Positions 35,094 to 44,443 are shown, counted from the first letter of the stretch. The stretch is 53,717 bases of DNA from Nostoc sp. LPT (GCF_017115165.1 NZ_JABXKF010000056.1:1-53717); one strand, 5' to 3'. The notes: generated by a model from the sequence alone, not told the origin. Numbers and translations are program-made.

Positions 35094-36041
35094 TTAAGAA
35101 GCCGATCGCTGCTGGTCAATTTGCTGTGGAATATTTTCTTGCACGAGTTGCCAAAAATGTTTGATGGGGGGAATTTGTAGACGGTCTTGAGTTGTCACCA
35201 TAACTACCCGCCGAGTTAAACTGGAACCATCTGCTAAACCACTATTATTATTGCCAGCCAAGGAACGAATCGCTAGGGTAGGGTCAAGATAAGCTTCCAG
35301 TAATGCTGATTGAGGTAGCAAAGCTATCAATTTTCCTTGGCGCACGACTCCCCGGAAGGCATCTAGGGTATTTACCTCTAAAGCCGACTGGAGTGTAGCT
35401 TCCATCCGCTCAAATCTATCTTGTATTAAGCGTTGCATCCCATAACCATCTTTAAAAACTACTTGGGGATAACGAATTAGCTCCGACCAAGGGACGCATT
35501 CATATTGTGCCAGGGGATGATTGGCTGCAATTAAAACTTCTATAGGTTCGTCATAAAGTACTTCTACCACCATTTCTCTACTGGTGGTTAAAAAGCGATT
35601 ATTCATCACAATTGCTAAATCTACCAATCCATCTTTAAGGACTTTCAGGGCGCGATCGCTTCCCAATGATGTCACCCGCAATTGCACATCTGGATAATCA
35701 TGACAAAATTTTTGCAACACTGGTGGTAAGTAAGATCCACACAGGGAGTGAATCACGGCAATGCAAAGTTCTGGTTGCTTTCCGGCGATTAAATCAGCTA
35801 ATTCTTCTGTTGCAGTCTGCCACTCTTGGCAAATTTTGCGGACGCGGGGTAACAAACGTTCACCTCCTAGCGTCAGCTTGGCATGACTAGTTCTGTGAAA
35901 CAGTTCTATCCCCAAATCTGCTTCTAATGCTTGGATTTGGCGACTAATCGTCGATTGGGTAACACCAGATAGTCGCGCTGCTTGTTGAAAGCTGCCGGTT
36001 TGGGCGATCGCTAGAAAGGCTTGCAACTGCTCTAGGCGCAT
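35094..36041 (-). CDS. ntcB: LysR-type nitrate assimilation regulator NtcB
   Basis: The 315-residue product has an N-terminal winged helix (MRLEQLQAFLAIAQTGSFQQ, SGVTQSTISRQIQALEADLG, LFHRTSHAKLTLGGERLLPR) and a periplasmic-binding-like effector domain (about 90-300). The sequence and its place next to a nirA cluster match cyanobacterial NtcB, which activates nitrate assimilation genes in response to nitrite or nitrate. It is transcribed away from nirA, and the NtcA box 65 nt upstream is consistent with nitrogen control. The downstream neighbour is the convergent last DUF4157 gene, which marks the edge of the eCIS island. Confidence 0.92.
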   Translation of the reverse strand: MRLEQLQAFLAIAQTGSFQQAARLSGVTQSTISRQIQALEADLGIELFHRTSHAKLTLGGERLLPRVRKICQEWQTATEELADLIAGKQPELCIAVIHSLCGSYLPPVLQKFCHDYPDVQLRVTSLGSDRALKVLKDGLVDLAIVMNNRFLTTSREMVVEVLYDEPIEVLIAANHPLAQYECVPWSELIRYPQVVFKDGYGMQRLIQDRFERMEATLQSALEVNTLDAFRGVVRQGKLIALLPQSALLEAYLDPTLAIRSLAGNNNSGLADGSSLTRRVVMVTTQDRLQIPPIKHFWQLVQENIPQQIDQQRSAS

Positions 36042-36082
36042 TTTTATGTAGCCTGAATTACATTTATCAGTTTTATAAAGTT

Positions 36083-36119
36083 AACGGATTTTGATCCACA
36101 ATTTAGTAAAATTTGTTAC
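36083..36119 (-). promoter_or_regulatory. NtcA-activated promoter of ntcB
   Basis: A perfect GTAN8TAC box lies at 36106-36119 (GTAAAATTTGTTAC on the plus strand). On the minus strand, exactly 22 nt separate it from TAACTT, a TAN3T -10 box. This is the class II NtcA promoter spacing. Confidence 0.85.
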
Positions 36120-36613
36120 AAGTTTTTTCTCTGAGCTACATTTAAGTAAATCAGATTTTACCGCCTTTGTCGTCAATTATGCGCTTTGCACCGATTTTTT
36201 CGGTAAATTTTGCAAAAAAAATAATTGACTATTTTCTGCTGAAATATATAAATTTTTAAATAATATTTTTAATGGTATCGCTCTGAGGCACTCTTGTGAG
36301 ATCGCAGAAGTTGATAGTTCAGCCGTAGCTAACTATGAGTAGTTCACTTGATGTATTACGCGACAGATTATATAGTAGTTTGCAAGTGGATGAAGTAATC
36401 ATATCAAAACCTTCACCCCCAAGCCCTCTTTGTGAGTTTAAAAAGGGTTTAAGGGTGAAGTACAGTTTAACCTAACTCTTATTAAAAAACGCTATCAGGT
36501 CTAAGCAAGACAAAATTTTGTACAACTTACAGATACGGCTGCGCTCGCATCAGATTTGCAAAAGATACAGAGGGCACAAACTACAGCTGTACCCTCCGAA
36601 AGTGTTGTGAATA
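36120..36613. other. Intergenic region between ntcB and the glycine-rich protein gene
   Basis: No gene is seen. CTTCACCC (36411-36418) and GGGTGAAG (36453-36460) form a palindromic repeat. GAGGG (36570-36574) and CCCTC (36592-36596) flank an imperfect hairpin just downstream of the gene at 36614 that could terminate it. Confidence 0.5.
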
Positions 36614-37459
36614 CTATTTTATGGAGCGAGAACCTGTGACTTCATCAGGATCGCGATAAGCCCGAACTTTTTCGCGATTACGCAGTCCTGCTAAACCAGC
36701 TAGACCAAGCAAACCTAGCCAACCCCAATCAAAACCGCGATCGCTAGTTCTTTCGGAAGCTGCGACGCCTGTATTTCTGTTAGTACCTGTGGCATCAGTG
36801 CCCGTGCCTGTGGAATCACTGCCTGTAGTTCCAGTTCCTGTTGTGGAATCAGTGCCTGTTGTGCCACCAGTACCTGTTGTGGAATCAGTGCCTGTACCTC
36901 CAGTACCTGTTGTGCCACCAGTACCTGTAGTTCCACCAGTACCTGTTGTGGAATCAGTGCCTGTTGTGCCATTAGTGCCTGTACCTCCAGTACCTGTTGT
37001 GCCACCAGTACCTGTAGTTCCACCAGTACCTGTTGTGGAATCAGTGCCTGTTGTGCCATTAGTGCCTGTACCTCCAGTACCTGTTGTGCCACCAGTACCT
37101 GTAGTTCCACCAGTACCTGTTGTGGAATCAGTGCCTGTACCTCCAGTACCTGTAGTTCCACCAGTACCTGTGCTTCCACCAATGCCTGTGCTTCCACCAA
37201 TGCCTGTGCTTCCACCAGTGCCTGTGCTTCCACCAGTGCCTGTGCTTCCACCAATGCCTGTGCTTCCACCAGTGCCTGTGCTTCCACCAGCGCCTGTGCT
37301 TCCACCAGCGCCTGTGCTTCCACTAGAGCTTCCGCTGCCAGAGCCTCCGCTGCCGGAACCTCCACTTTGGGCAGAAACTAAAGGAGGTAAAGATACAGAA
37401 GCAAAACTGATGGCAAAGACAGTAGCTAAAACAGCTTTAGATAATTTGAAAGGCTTCAT
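36614..37459 (-). CDS. Secreted Gly/Thr/Ser-rich WGxxGxxG protein
   Basis: The 281-residue protein has a signal peptide (MKPFKLSKAVLATVFAISFA, cleavage near VSAQS). About 190 residues of GGSTGTGG/GGTTGTGG repeats follow, then a C-terminal motif FDWGWLGLLGLAGLAGLRNR with a short basic tail. This ending places it in the WGxxGxxG family of small secreted cyanobacterial proteins, probably with a C-terminal membrane segment. The function is unknown. The 18-bp-based DNA repeats (about 36800-37330) keep all six frames partly open, which explains other long open frames here. Upstream is a long AT-rich region. Confidence 0.8.
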   Translation of the reverse strand: MKPFKLSKAVLATVFAISFASVSLPPLVSAQSGGSGSGGSGSGSSSGSTGAGGSTGAGGSTGTGGSTGIGGSTGTGGSTGTGGSTGIGGSTGIGGSTGTGGTTGTGGTGTDSTTGTGGTTGTGGTTGTGGTGTNGTTGTDSTTGTGGTTGTGGTTGTGGTGTNGTTGTDSTTGTGGTTGTGGTTGTGGTGTDSTTGTGGTTGTDSTTGTGTTGSDSTGTGTDATGTNRNTGVAASERTSDRGFDWGWLGLLGLAGLAGLRNREKVRAYRDPDEVTGSRSIK

Positions 37460-38293
37460 GCTTATAGTTCCTTTTTTGTTCTAGATTTTTGTGGTTGATT
37501 GATTTTCAAAAGCGATATTGTCTCGTCAATCTACTGAAAAATTAGGTAAATTCTGACATAGAAAAAATTGAGGAGTGTTTTACTTAGCTTCTTCTGGAAA
37601 ATCTGAAATGATTTGAAAATACTACAACTTACTCTTCTTCAGATTAAGCAAGCAAAATAAATCATAAGTCAGTAATTAATTCATAATGATAAGAACCTAC
37701 GGACAAAGTTACATGTTCGTTCAAAATAGAAATTATATATGATAACTTCTATCTATTCCATCTTTATTGGATTGGGAATTGTTTTGCTTGCTATTAGATA
37801 ATATAAGTGTTAGTTTATCACCAAACTTCTACCATAAGAGTAAAACTACTTATATCGCAAGAATTAATTTGGTATTGAAGTTAAGTTAGTCTATAAGCGT
37901 AGAGCGTTTTAGAATTTGCATGTTAAATAAATCGACTTATCTAAGAAGTAGAAGCGATCACTAAGTTCAACAGGATTTTCATCTCGTAAATATAATTCCT
38001 TTATTGACATTAGTCTTTAGCTATTTGGATATAAATTCACTAAAAACTTTAAACAGCCAGATGCTGCTAGCGGTTGAGACTCTATGAACAATACTTCACA
38101 ATACTATTTCACTTGAGAACTTATAACTTCATACTCTAGAAGTGTCTTACTTTAGACTTAAGGAATACTTTTATTATCAGTTAAGTAGGATGGCGTAAAT
38201 AATTAAAGGTTTATAATAAGGACTTTAGTCCTCTCTTCTGTACGAGAGACTGCGGTAAAGAGATGCTACGCAATTAAAAGTTGAGACTGAAAT
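37460..38293. other. 834-bp AT-rich intergenic region
   Basis: No coding or RNA gene recognised. A palindrome AGGACTTTAGTCCT (38219-38232), which belongs to the dispersed GGACTTTAGTCC family, lies close to the end of the HEAT gene and may terminate it. Confidence 0.5.
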
Positions 38294-39592
38294 TTACCAT
38301 TCGGCTAAAGCGATCGCTATTCCTTGTTTTAAATCTGGTGTGATTGCATCATTATTTGCTAACTGTTGCAATTGTTGATGTGTGGCTTCCCCATCCAGAT
38401 TTTTCAGTGCAGCGATCGCATGTAGTCTCACCAATGCGTTAGAATCGCCTAACAGCGAAATCAATGGTTCAATTGATTGCATTTCGCCTAACTGTCCTAA
38501 AGACAAGGCGATCGCACTTTTGATGCAGACAATCTCTGTGGCTGGATGCTGCGATCGTAGTATTTCCAGTAAGATTTCTGCGGCTAGTGTCGTTAACTGC
38601 GGTTTTTGGACTCGTCCCAAAACTATGACAATTTCTTGCCACACTGCTTCTGATGTACTTTGGTTCAGTGCTGTTTGCAAATATTCCAAACTCGATAACG
38701 TCCCTACCCAACTTAAAGCGCGGATGGTTTCTAATTGCAGCGTTATCGGTGTCTGGGGTGAAATCAGCAAATCAAATAAGTATTTAGCGCCATCATCACT
38801 ACCAATCCGAGAAAGGGTAACTGCTGCTGCACAACAAACATCAAGGTTAAAGTCGTAAAGTTTGGGTTGCAGTCTCGTTATTAAATCTAATGCTTGGTGT
38901 AAGTCGGGACGAAAACCTAAACCAAGCACTGCTGCACGCCTGACTGTGGCGGCTGTATCATCCAAAGCTTTTAACAATACTGGTGGTACGCGTTCATCAT
39001 GAAAACTGCTGAGAGCTTCAATTGCGGCGGTACGGATTGCTGCTTGTGGATCTTGGACTACACTCAACAGCGGTGTGATGGTTTCTGGTTGCCGAATACA
39101 ACAAAGCGATCGCACTGCTAACAATCGTGTATTTTCATCTAATAGAAGTTCAGTTAGTGAAGTAATAGCAATAGTACCCATTTGTCCCAGTGCTGTAGCT
39201 GCGATCGCTTTGAGTTCTTCATCCTCATCATTTTTCAACAATCCAACTATTGACGCGATCGCCTCTGGGTGTTGAAATTCGCCCAAAGTCCTTACTGCAT
39301 ACCAGCGCAATTCGTCTTCTGCGTCTTCATCTTCTAATATTTCAATCAGAGGTGGAATGGCAATATTTCCCAAGTGAGTCAACACTTTGGTAACTTCCCA
39401 GCGTTGTTGAAAATCCCCCATCTCTAACATGGAAAGTGTTAATTTCAGGAGATATTCTCGATTTTTAACTATCTCTGGATGTTCCGAGTCTGTCCCTAAA
39501 ATTAACTGTTGCAAATATTGAATTAGTGATGACCAATCAGCTGCATAATATGCTGCCTCGGCTTGCACCAAAAGCTGTTTGATGTTACTCAC
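38294..39592 (-). CDS. HEAT-repeat protein in the nitrate region
   Basis: The 432-residue protein starts at GTG 39592 (MSNIKQLLVQAEAAYYAADW). After a short helical N-terminus it consists of about nine HEAT units from residue 75 to the end, such as IPPLIEILEDEDAEDELRWY, AVRTLGEFQHPEAIASIVGL and IEPLISLLGDSNALVRLHAI. HEAT solenoids bind proteins and have no catalytic residues. It could be an assembly or lyase-like factor, but nothing in the sequence identifies the partner. Its position between ntcB and nirA suggests a link to nitrate assimilation. It is 56 bp downstream of the Rieske gene and probably in the same operon. Confidence 0.88.
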   Translation of the reverse strand: MSNIKQLLVQAEAAYYAADWSSLIQYLQQLILGTDSEHPEIVKNREYLLKLTLSMLEMGDFQQRWEVTKVLTHLGNIAIPPLIEILEDEDAEDELRWYAVRTLGEFQHPEAIASIVGLLKNDEDEELKAIAATALGQMGTIAITSLTELLLDENTRLLAVRSLCCIRQPETITPLLSVVQDPQAAIRTAAIEALSSFHDERVPPVLLKALDDTAATVRRAAVLGLGFRPDLHQALDLITRLQPKLYDFNLDVCCAAAVTLSRIGSDDGAKYLFDLLISPQTPITLQLETIRALSWVGTLSSLEYLQTALNQSTSEAVWQEIVIVLGRVQKPQLTTLAAEILLEILRSQHPATEIVCIKSAIALSLGQLGEMQSIEPLISLLGDSNALVRLHAIAALKNLDGEATHQQLQQLANNDAITPDLKQGIAIALAEW

Positions 39593-39648
39593 AATATCTT
39601 GCTTTAATTATCAATTTTCTACCTCCTGCCTCCTGCCCCCTGCCTCCA

Positions 39649-40062
39649 CTAGGTTGGCTTGACTACAACCGAATTACCCTCAATCTTGACGGCGTAAGTT
39701 TTCAGGGGGTTTGTCGCTGGGCCTTTTTGCACTTTACCATCGGCTCCATATTCCGAACCATGACAGGGACAAGCAAATTTTTTTGTATCAGCTTTCCATT
39801 CTACAGTGCAACCTGCATGAGTACACGTAGGATCAACAGCAGTTAGATTTCCGGCTTTAGATGTGCCGACTACCAACACAGTCCCAGCAGGTGAGTTTTT
39901 TGCCAGCAATTGACCTGTTTTATCTAATTCTGCTGATGTACCTACTGTTTGCCAATCTTTAGATACTGGAGTTGTTTGAGAAGAACAAGCTGCGATCGCT
40001 ACAGGTAGAGAACTTGCAATCCAGCCCAAACCTACCCAATTAATAAAATCACGACGTTTCAT
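39649..40062 (-). CDS. Small Rieske [2Fe-2S] protein with Tat/lipoprotein-like signal
   Basis: The 137-residue protein begins MKRRDFINWVGLGWIASSLP and continues VAIAACSSQ. It thus has a Tat-like RR motif and a possible lipobox ending in Cys, so it is probably exported and membrane-anchored. The Rieske cluster ligands are CTHAGC (about 80-85) and CPCHGS (about 97-102), with the expected spacing. The rest is a compact beta domain ending in GNSVVVKPT. It is an electron carrier; its partner is unknown. It follows the two broken Rieske oxygenase copies on the same strand and precedes the HEAT gene. Confidence 0.9.
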   Translation of the reverse strand: MKRRDFINWVGLGWIASSLPVAIAACSSQTTPVSKDWQTVGTSAELDKTGQLLAKNSPAGTVLVVGTSKAGNLTAVDPTCTHAGCTVEWKADTKKFACPCHGSEYGADGKVQKGPATNPLKTYAVKIEGNSVVVKPT

Positions 40063-40210
40063 AGCTGCTGAAATAATATTTAAGTTTTAGCTAACATCTG
40101 TCATCTGAAATACTTTTCATTAAGCGTTTTGCGTCGTTTATTGAGTTCCTCACACGATTACCTTACATATCTCAAACTTAGAAGATGGCCAAAACACCGT
40201 TGCGGAAATA

Positions 40211-40620
40211 TCAAGTCTGGTATTGTACCTTTGAATTTAGAATCCCTTGTTCAAGAAGCCATTTTCGGTAGGCGAGGGTTAGTCTATCGCTTGGCAGATG
40301 TATTTCTTTTTGTGAATCTAGAGAGAAATGTTGAGGACGTTGTGATTCAATTATTCGAGCATCTTGCTCGGAAATTGTGGCTTGCAATTCTAGAAAACTC
40401 GCATCAGTAACATCTTCACCAAACATTACTCCAAAAAGCAACCATAGCTGACTTTCATTCTCATCGATTGGTGTTATAGCACAGTAAATATTTTAGAGCC
40501 GTTGTGCCATAAAACTATGTCTTCAGAGAGCAGTCGCTTTGGTAAAACCGTCAAAGGTTGTAATTCTCTTGCATCTGCAACAATATGCCAATCATTCAAC
40601 AAACCTTGGTTTTGTCCCAT
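40211..40620 (-). pseudogene. Internally deleted copy of a Rieske oxygenase gene
   Basis: Two pieces of the neighbouring Rieske oxygenase are joined here. ATG 40620 begins MGQNQGLLNDWHIVADAREL and continues to NGSKIF. At AAATA (40487-40491) the sequence jumps to the region coding for the C-terminus (LFGVMFGEDVTDASFLELQA to GILNSKVQ). Compared with the longer copy, 584 bp are missing between two AAATA sequences (41112-41116 and 41696-41700), which removes the Rieske ligands and the iron-binding motif. The deletion also shifts the frame. It is non-functional. Confidence 0.88.
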
Positions 40621-42027
40621 AATATATACCTTAAAGGATGTTTTGAAAATCAAGGGGTGTGGCAGAGGTATACTCTGGACAAACGCTTTACTAACCGGAG
40701 CGATCACCCAAAGGCGCAAGTACAATGTTTACATTAAAACTCGTGTAGATGTTTAGTCAACACCTTATTTAACCTCTTCATATAAATAATGAAGATAGTG
40801 AAGATAACAATTTATACGAACCTATGCCACTTCTGTAGCATTATTTAATTGTACCTTTGAATTTAGAATCCCTTGTTCAAAAAGCCATTTTCGGTAAGCG
40901 AGGGATAGTCTATCGCTTGGCAGATGTATTTCTTTTTGTGAATCTAGAGAGAAATGTTGAGGACGTTGTGATTCAATTATTCGAGCATCTTGCTCGGAAA
41001 TTGTGGCTTGCAATTCTAGAAAACTCGCATCAGTAACATCTTCACCAAACATTACTCCAAAAAGCAACCATAGCTGACTTTCATTCTCATCGATTGGTGT
41101 TATAGCACAGTAAATACTGAGGTAATCATTTGTCCCTATACCATTTTGAAAATATACAACCAAAGGATGAAAAATTTCATATCGGCAAGGAAGTAAAGTT
41201 ACAACAGCATCTTCATTGTTTTCGACTAAGAAATCTTTGAACCAGAACTTAAAATCCAAACAAATCCCACTACTACTTGCTTTCAATTCACCAAAAATTA
41301 TTTCTGGATGATTTGATGTCGCAAATATACCATGATGAGCAAAGGGAAAATGTGCAGGGTCTATAAAATTTTCTAGTACACGAAAAGGACTTGCTTGGAT
41401 TCGATAAGGACCAGATAGAATCTTACGAAAAGCTGAATCTTCCCACTGTGGAAAGTGTGGAATGTCCCGTTTTGGTGTACCCATACACACCCAAATAATT
41501 CCGTACTTCTCTTGCACATGGTAAGTTCTGATAAACGCTCTATTTGGAGGCGCGTGGTCAGGAGTCGCGGGCATTAATACGCATTTACCTTCGGTATTAA
41601 ACTGTAGACCGTGATAGGGACAAGCAAGATTACCCTTTTCAATCCTTCCTAAAGTAAAGACGCGCGCCTCGATGGGGACAAAAATCTTGCCAAGCAAATA
41701 TTTTAGAGCCGTTGTGCCATAAAACTATGTCTTCAGAGAGCAGCCGCTTTGGTAAAACCGTGAAAGGTTTTAATTCTCTTGCATCTGCAACAATATGCCA
41801 ATCATTCAACAAAGCTTGGTTTTGTCTCATAATATACACCTTAAAGGATGTTTTGAAAGTCCAAGGGGTGTGGCAGAGGTATACTCTGGACAAACGCTTT
41901 ACTAACCGGAGCGATCGCCCGGAGACGGAAGTACAGTATTTACACTAAAACTCATGTAGATGTTTGTCAACATCTTATTAACCTCTTCATATAAATAATT
42001 ATGAAGATAGTGAAGATAACATTTGTG
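40225..42027. repeat. Tandem duplication covering both Rieske oxygenase copies
   Basis: Homology runs from TTGTACCTTTGAATTTAG at about 40225 and 40849 to the shared upstream end GAAGATAGTGAAGATAACA at about 40795 and 42010. The left copy carries a 584-bp internal deletion. Both copies include the same upstream region, so the promoter was duplicated with the gene. Confidence 0.85.
40822..41830 (-). pseudogene. Rieske non-haem iron oxygenase (alpha-subunit type), one frameshift
   Basis: Start ATG 41830 (MRQNQALLNDWHIVADAREL) has AAGGTG nearby. The frame holds DFCPHRGARL, half of the Rieske site, and then runs into a stop at about 41639. The other frame continues with LGRIEKGNLACPYHGLQF and the mononuclear iron motif ENFIDPAHFPFAHH (D..H....H), to the end at 40822. 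Removing one base in the AAA run at 41656-41658 joins them into about 335 residues. This is a plausible ring-hydroxylating or demethylating oxygenase fed by an electron carrier. It is either a recent pseudogene or a sequencing error. Confidence 0.8.
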
Positions 42028-42092
42028 ATTGAACTTACTGTGCGTGCGATCGCTATTCCTTAAGCTTTTAGATCACTGATTCGTTGACTTTG

Positions 42093-42107
42093 ATGCAAAA
42101 AATGCAT
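42093..42107. promoter_or_regulatory. 15-bp palindrome upstream of the nirA NtcA box, possible NtcB site
   Basis: ATGCA-AAAAA-TGCAT is perfectly symmetrical. It lies 38 bp upstream of the NtcA box of nirA. The location fits a LysR-type activator such as NtcB, but the assignment is by position only. Confidence 0.4.
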
Positions 42108-42144
42108 ACTTTTTATACATTTTCAGCAATTTTACCAAAAAAAC

Positions 42145-42186
42145 GTAACAATTTATACGATTTTAACAGAAATTTGCCTTTAATTT
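42145..42186 (+). promoter_or_regulatory. NtcA-activated promoter of the nirA operon
   Basis: GTAACAATTTATAC at 42145-42158 is a perfect GTAN8TAC NtcA site. Exactly 22 nt separate it from TAATTT (42181-42186), a TAN3T -10 box. Transcription would begin near 42193, leaving a leader of about 255 nt before nirA. Apart from this site and the upstream palindrome, 41831-42448 contains nothing recognisable. Confidence 0.92.
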
Positions 42187-42448
42187 ATGAGTATCGAAAT
42201 TGTTACATGAACACTATCTAAACCTGCTTGACAAATTTCAAAGATGTAAATTACGACAAGTTTTCCTTAACTAATCACGGATTTGGAGTTTTGCTTTGGA
42301 ATGCTCTTAAGTAAAAATAATCAGCCGTAAGCAAATATTAAGTTTTTATTCCCTAACCCTCGTAGATACAACATCTGATGCAACTACGGGTTGGTTGATG
42401 TTGGGCAATTATCACCATATTCAGTAATTTGCAACGAGATTCAGCCTT

Positions 42449-44092
42449 ATGACAGACACAGCAACTACCACTAATCTCAATAAGTTTGAGAAATTAAAAG
42501 CAGAAAAAGATGGACTCGCTATCAAGAGTGAGATAGAGAAATTTGCCGCCTTGGGTTGGGAGGCGATGAACGAAACAGATCGCGATCATCGACTCAAATG
42601 GGTAGGCGTGTTTTTTCGCCCAGTCACCCCAGGCAAGTTTATGATGCGGTTGCGGATGCCTAACGGTATTCTTACCAGCAGCCAGATGCGTGTTTTGGCC
42701 CAAGTAGTGCAGCGTTACGGAGATGATGGTTGCGCTGATATTACTACCAGACAGAATATTCAATTACGGGGGATTAGGATTGAAGATTTACCAGATATCT
42801 TTAATAGATTTCACGCAGTTGGTTTAACCAGCGTTCAGTCAGGGATGGATAACGTTCGCAATATTACAGGCGATCCCGTGGCGGGGTTGGATGCAGATGA
42901 GTTGTACGACACGCGAGAGTTGGTACAGCAAATTCAGGATATGCTCACCAACAAAGGAGAAGGAAATCCAGAGTTTAGCAACTTACCACGGAAGTTTAAC
43001 ATTGCGATCGCAGGTGGACGAGACAATTCAGTTCATGCTGAAATTAACGATTTAGCTTTTGTGCCAGCATTTAAGGAAGCAGGGGAGCAGGGGAGCAGGG
43101 AAGCAGAGGAGCAAAATTTCCCCTCTGCGCCTTTGCCCCTCTGCCCCTCTGCCCATTCCCACGACAAAATTTTCGGGTTTAACGTTTTAGTAGGTGGCTT
43201 TTTCTCAGCAAAACGTTGTGAGGCGGCGATTCCTCTGAATGCTTGGGTGGCTCCAGAAGATGTAGTAGCTGTATGTAGAGCGGTTTTGGAAGTATTTCGC
43301 GATTGTGGCTTACGCGCTAATCGACAAAAATCGCGCTTGATGTGGCTAATCGATGAATGGGGTTTAGATAAATTTCGAGCAGAAGTAGAAAGCCGTTTGG
43401 GTAAATCATTAATATCCGCAGCAGCAAAAGACGAAATCGACTGGGAAAAACGCGACCATATCGGGGTATATAAACAAAAACAAGCAGGATTAAATTACGC
43501 AGGTTTAAACATTCCTGTCGGTCGGTTGTATGCCGAAGATATGTTTGAAATCGCTCGTCTAGCAGAAGTTTACGGCACTGGCGAAATTCGTTTTACAGTT
43601 GAGCAAAACATTGTTATACCCAATATTGCTGACTCACGTTTAGCAACATTTTTAACAGAAACGTTGCTAGAAAGATTTTCGATTAACCCTGGTTTGCTGA
43701 CGCGATCGCTAGTATCTTGCACAGGCGCACAATTTTGCAACTTTGCCCTCATCGAAACCAAAAACCGCGCCCTGGCAATGATAAAAGCCTTAGAAGAAGA
43801 GTTAACCTTCACTAATCCAGTGCGAATTCACTGGACAGGTTGCCCCAACTCCTGCGGACAACCCCAAGTTGCAGACATCGGCTTGATGGGAACTAAAACT
43901 CGTAAAAATGGCAAAACCCTCGAAGGCGTTGACATATATATGGGTGGCAAAGTCGGCAAAGATGCCCATTTGGGAACTTGCGTCACCAAAGGCATACCAT
44001 GCGAAGACTTGCAACCAATATTACAAGACTTACTCATCAAAAACTTTGGGGCAAAACTCAAGCAAGAAGTTCTATTAGTTAGTAACTGCTAG
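42449..44092 (+). CDS. nirA: Ferredoxin-nitrite reductase
   Basis: NirA reduces nitrite to ammonium with six electrons from ferredoxin. The 547 residues include the N-terminal FFRPVTPGKFMMRLRMPNGI and DITTRQNIQLRGI ferredoxin/siroheme region. The [4Fe-4S]-siroheme ligands are CTGAQFC (about 422-428) and CPNSC (about 464-468). The protein is about 30 residues longer than the core expects because of an in-frame insert at about 209-238 (AGEQGSREAEEQNFPSAPLP...) between FVPAFK and the conserved DKIFGFNVLVGGFFS. That insert is a purine-rich repeat. nirA is the first gene of nirA-nrtP-narB and is driven by the NtcA promoter upstream. Confidence 0.95.
   Translation: MTDTATTTNLNKFEKLKAEKDGLAIKSEIEKFAALGWEAMNETDRDHRLKWVGVFFRPVTPGKFMMRLRMPNGILTSSQMRVLAQVVQRYGDDGCADITTRQNIQLRGIRIEDLPDIFNRFHAVGLTSVQSGMDNVRNITGDPVAGLDADELYDTRELVQQIQDMLTNKGEGNPEFSNLPRKFNIAIAGGRDNSVHAEINDLAFVPAFKEAGEQGSREAEEQNFPSAPLPLCPSAHSHDKIFGFNVLVGGFFSAKRCEAAIPLNAWVAPEDVVAVCRAVLEVFRDCGLRANRQKSRLMWLIDEWGLDKFRAEVESRLGKSLISAAAKDEIDWEKRDHIGVYKQKQAGLNYAGLNIPVGRLYAEDMFEIARLAEVYGTGEIRFTVEQNIVIPNIADSRLATFLTETLLERFSINPGLLTRSLVSCTGAQFCNFALIETKNRALAMIKALEEELTFTNPVRIHWTGCPNSCGQPQVADIGLMGTKTRKNGKTLEGVDIYMGGKVGKDAHLGTCVTKGIPCEDLQPILQDLLIKNFGAKLKQEVLLVSNC
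43078..43163. repeat. In-frame GGGGAGCAG / CCCCTCTGC repeat inside nirA
   Basis: GGGGAGCAGGGGAGCAGGGA is followed by CCCCTCTGC-type repeats. GCAGAGG (43103-43109) and CCTCTGC (43122-43128) give the element a hairpin core. It adds about 29 codons without a stop. A related insert lies in narB. Confidence 0.82.
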
Positions 44093-44098
44093 TTGAGC

Positions 44099-44147
44099 AT
44101 TGGGCATTGGGCATTGGGCATTGGGCATTGGGCATTGGGCATTGGGC
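44099..44147. repeat. Heptamer array (ATTGGGC)7
   Basis: Seven perfect 7-nt units start 7 nt after the nirA stop codon. This is the same kind of short tandem array seen at several eCIS gene boundaries. Confidence 0.95.
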
Positions 44148-44170
44148 AAGACTCATACTTCAAGCTTAAA

Positions 44171-44443
44171 GGCTCAATCTCCGAGTTCAAAGGTGCAACT
44201 TCCGAGTTCAAAGGTGCAACTTCCGAGTTCAAAGGTGCAACTTCCGAGTTCAAAGGTGCAACTTCCGAGTTCAAAGGTGCAACTTCCGAGTTCAAAGGTG
44301 CAACTTCCGAGTTCAAAGGTGCAACTTCCGAGTTCAAAGGTGCAACCTCCGAGTTCAAAGGTGCAACTTCCGAGTTCAAAGGTGCAACCTCCGAGTTCAA
44401 AGGCTCAACCTCCGAGTTCAAAGGCTCAACCTCCGAGTTCAAA
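44171..44443. repeat. 13 x 21-bp array between nirA and nrtP
   Basis: Thirteen 21-bp units (273 bp) of the form GGTGCAACTTCCGAGTTCAA plus A, with GGCTCAAC variants at both ends. With the heptamer array it fills most of the 425-bp nirA-nrtP spacer. Long open frames across it on both strands come from the 21-bp (three times seven) period and are not genes. Confidence 0.95.

Noticed and set aside
36715..37484. Long Val/Pro-rich and Ala/Leu/Gln-rich open frames
   Set aside because: They are alternative readings of the Gly/Thr repeat DNA; only the frame with signal peptide and WGxxGxxG ending is credible.
40146..40158. Yfr1-like small RNA core (TTCCTCACACG)
   Set aside because: It lacks the exact ACTCCTCACAC core and has no flanking stem-loops.
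44099..44443. CRISPR-like array or small gene between nirA and nrtP
   Set aside because: Units are contiguous and open frames exist in several frames on both strands only because the period is a multiple of three.
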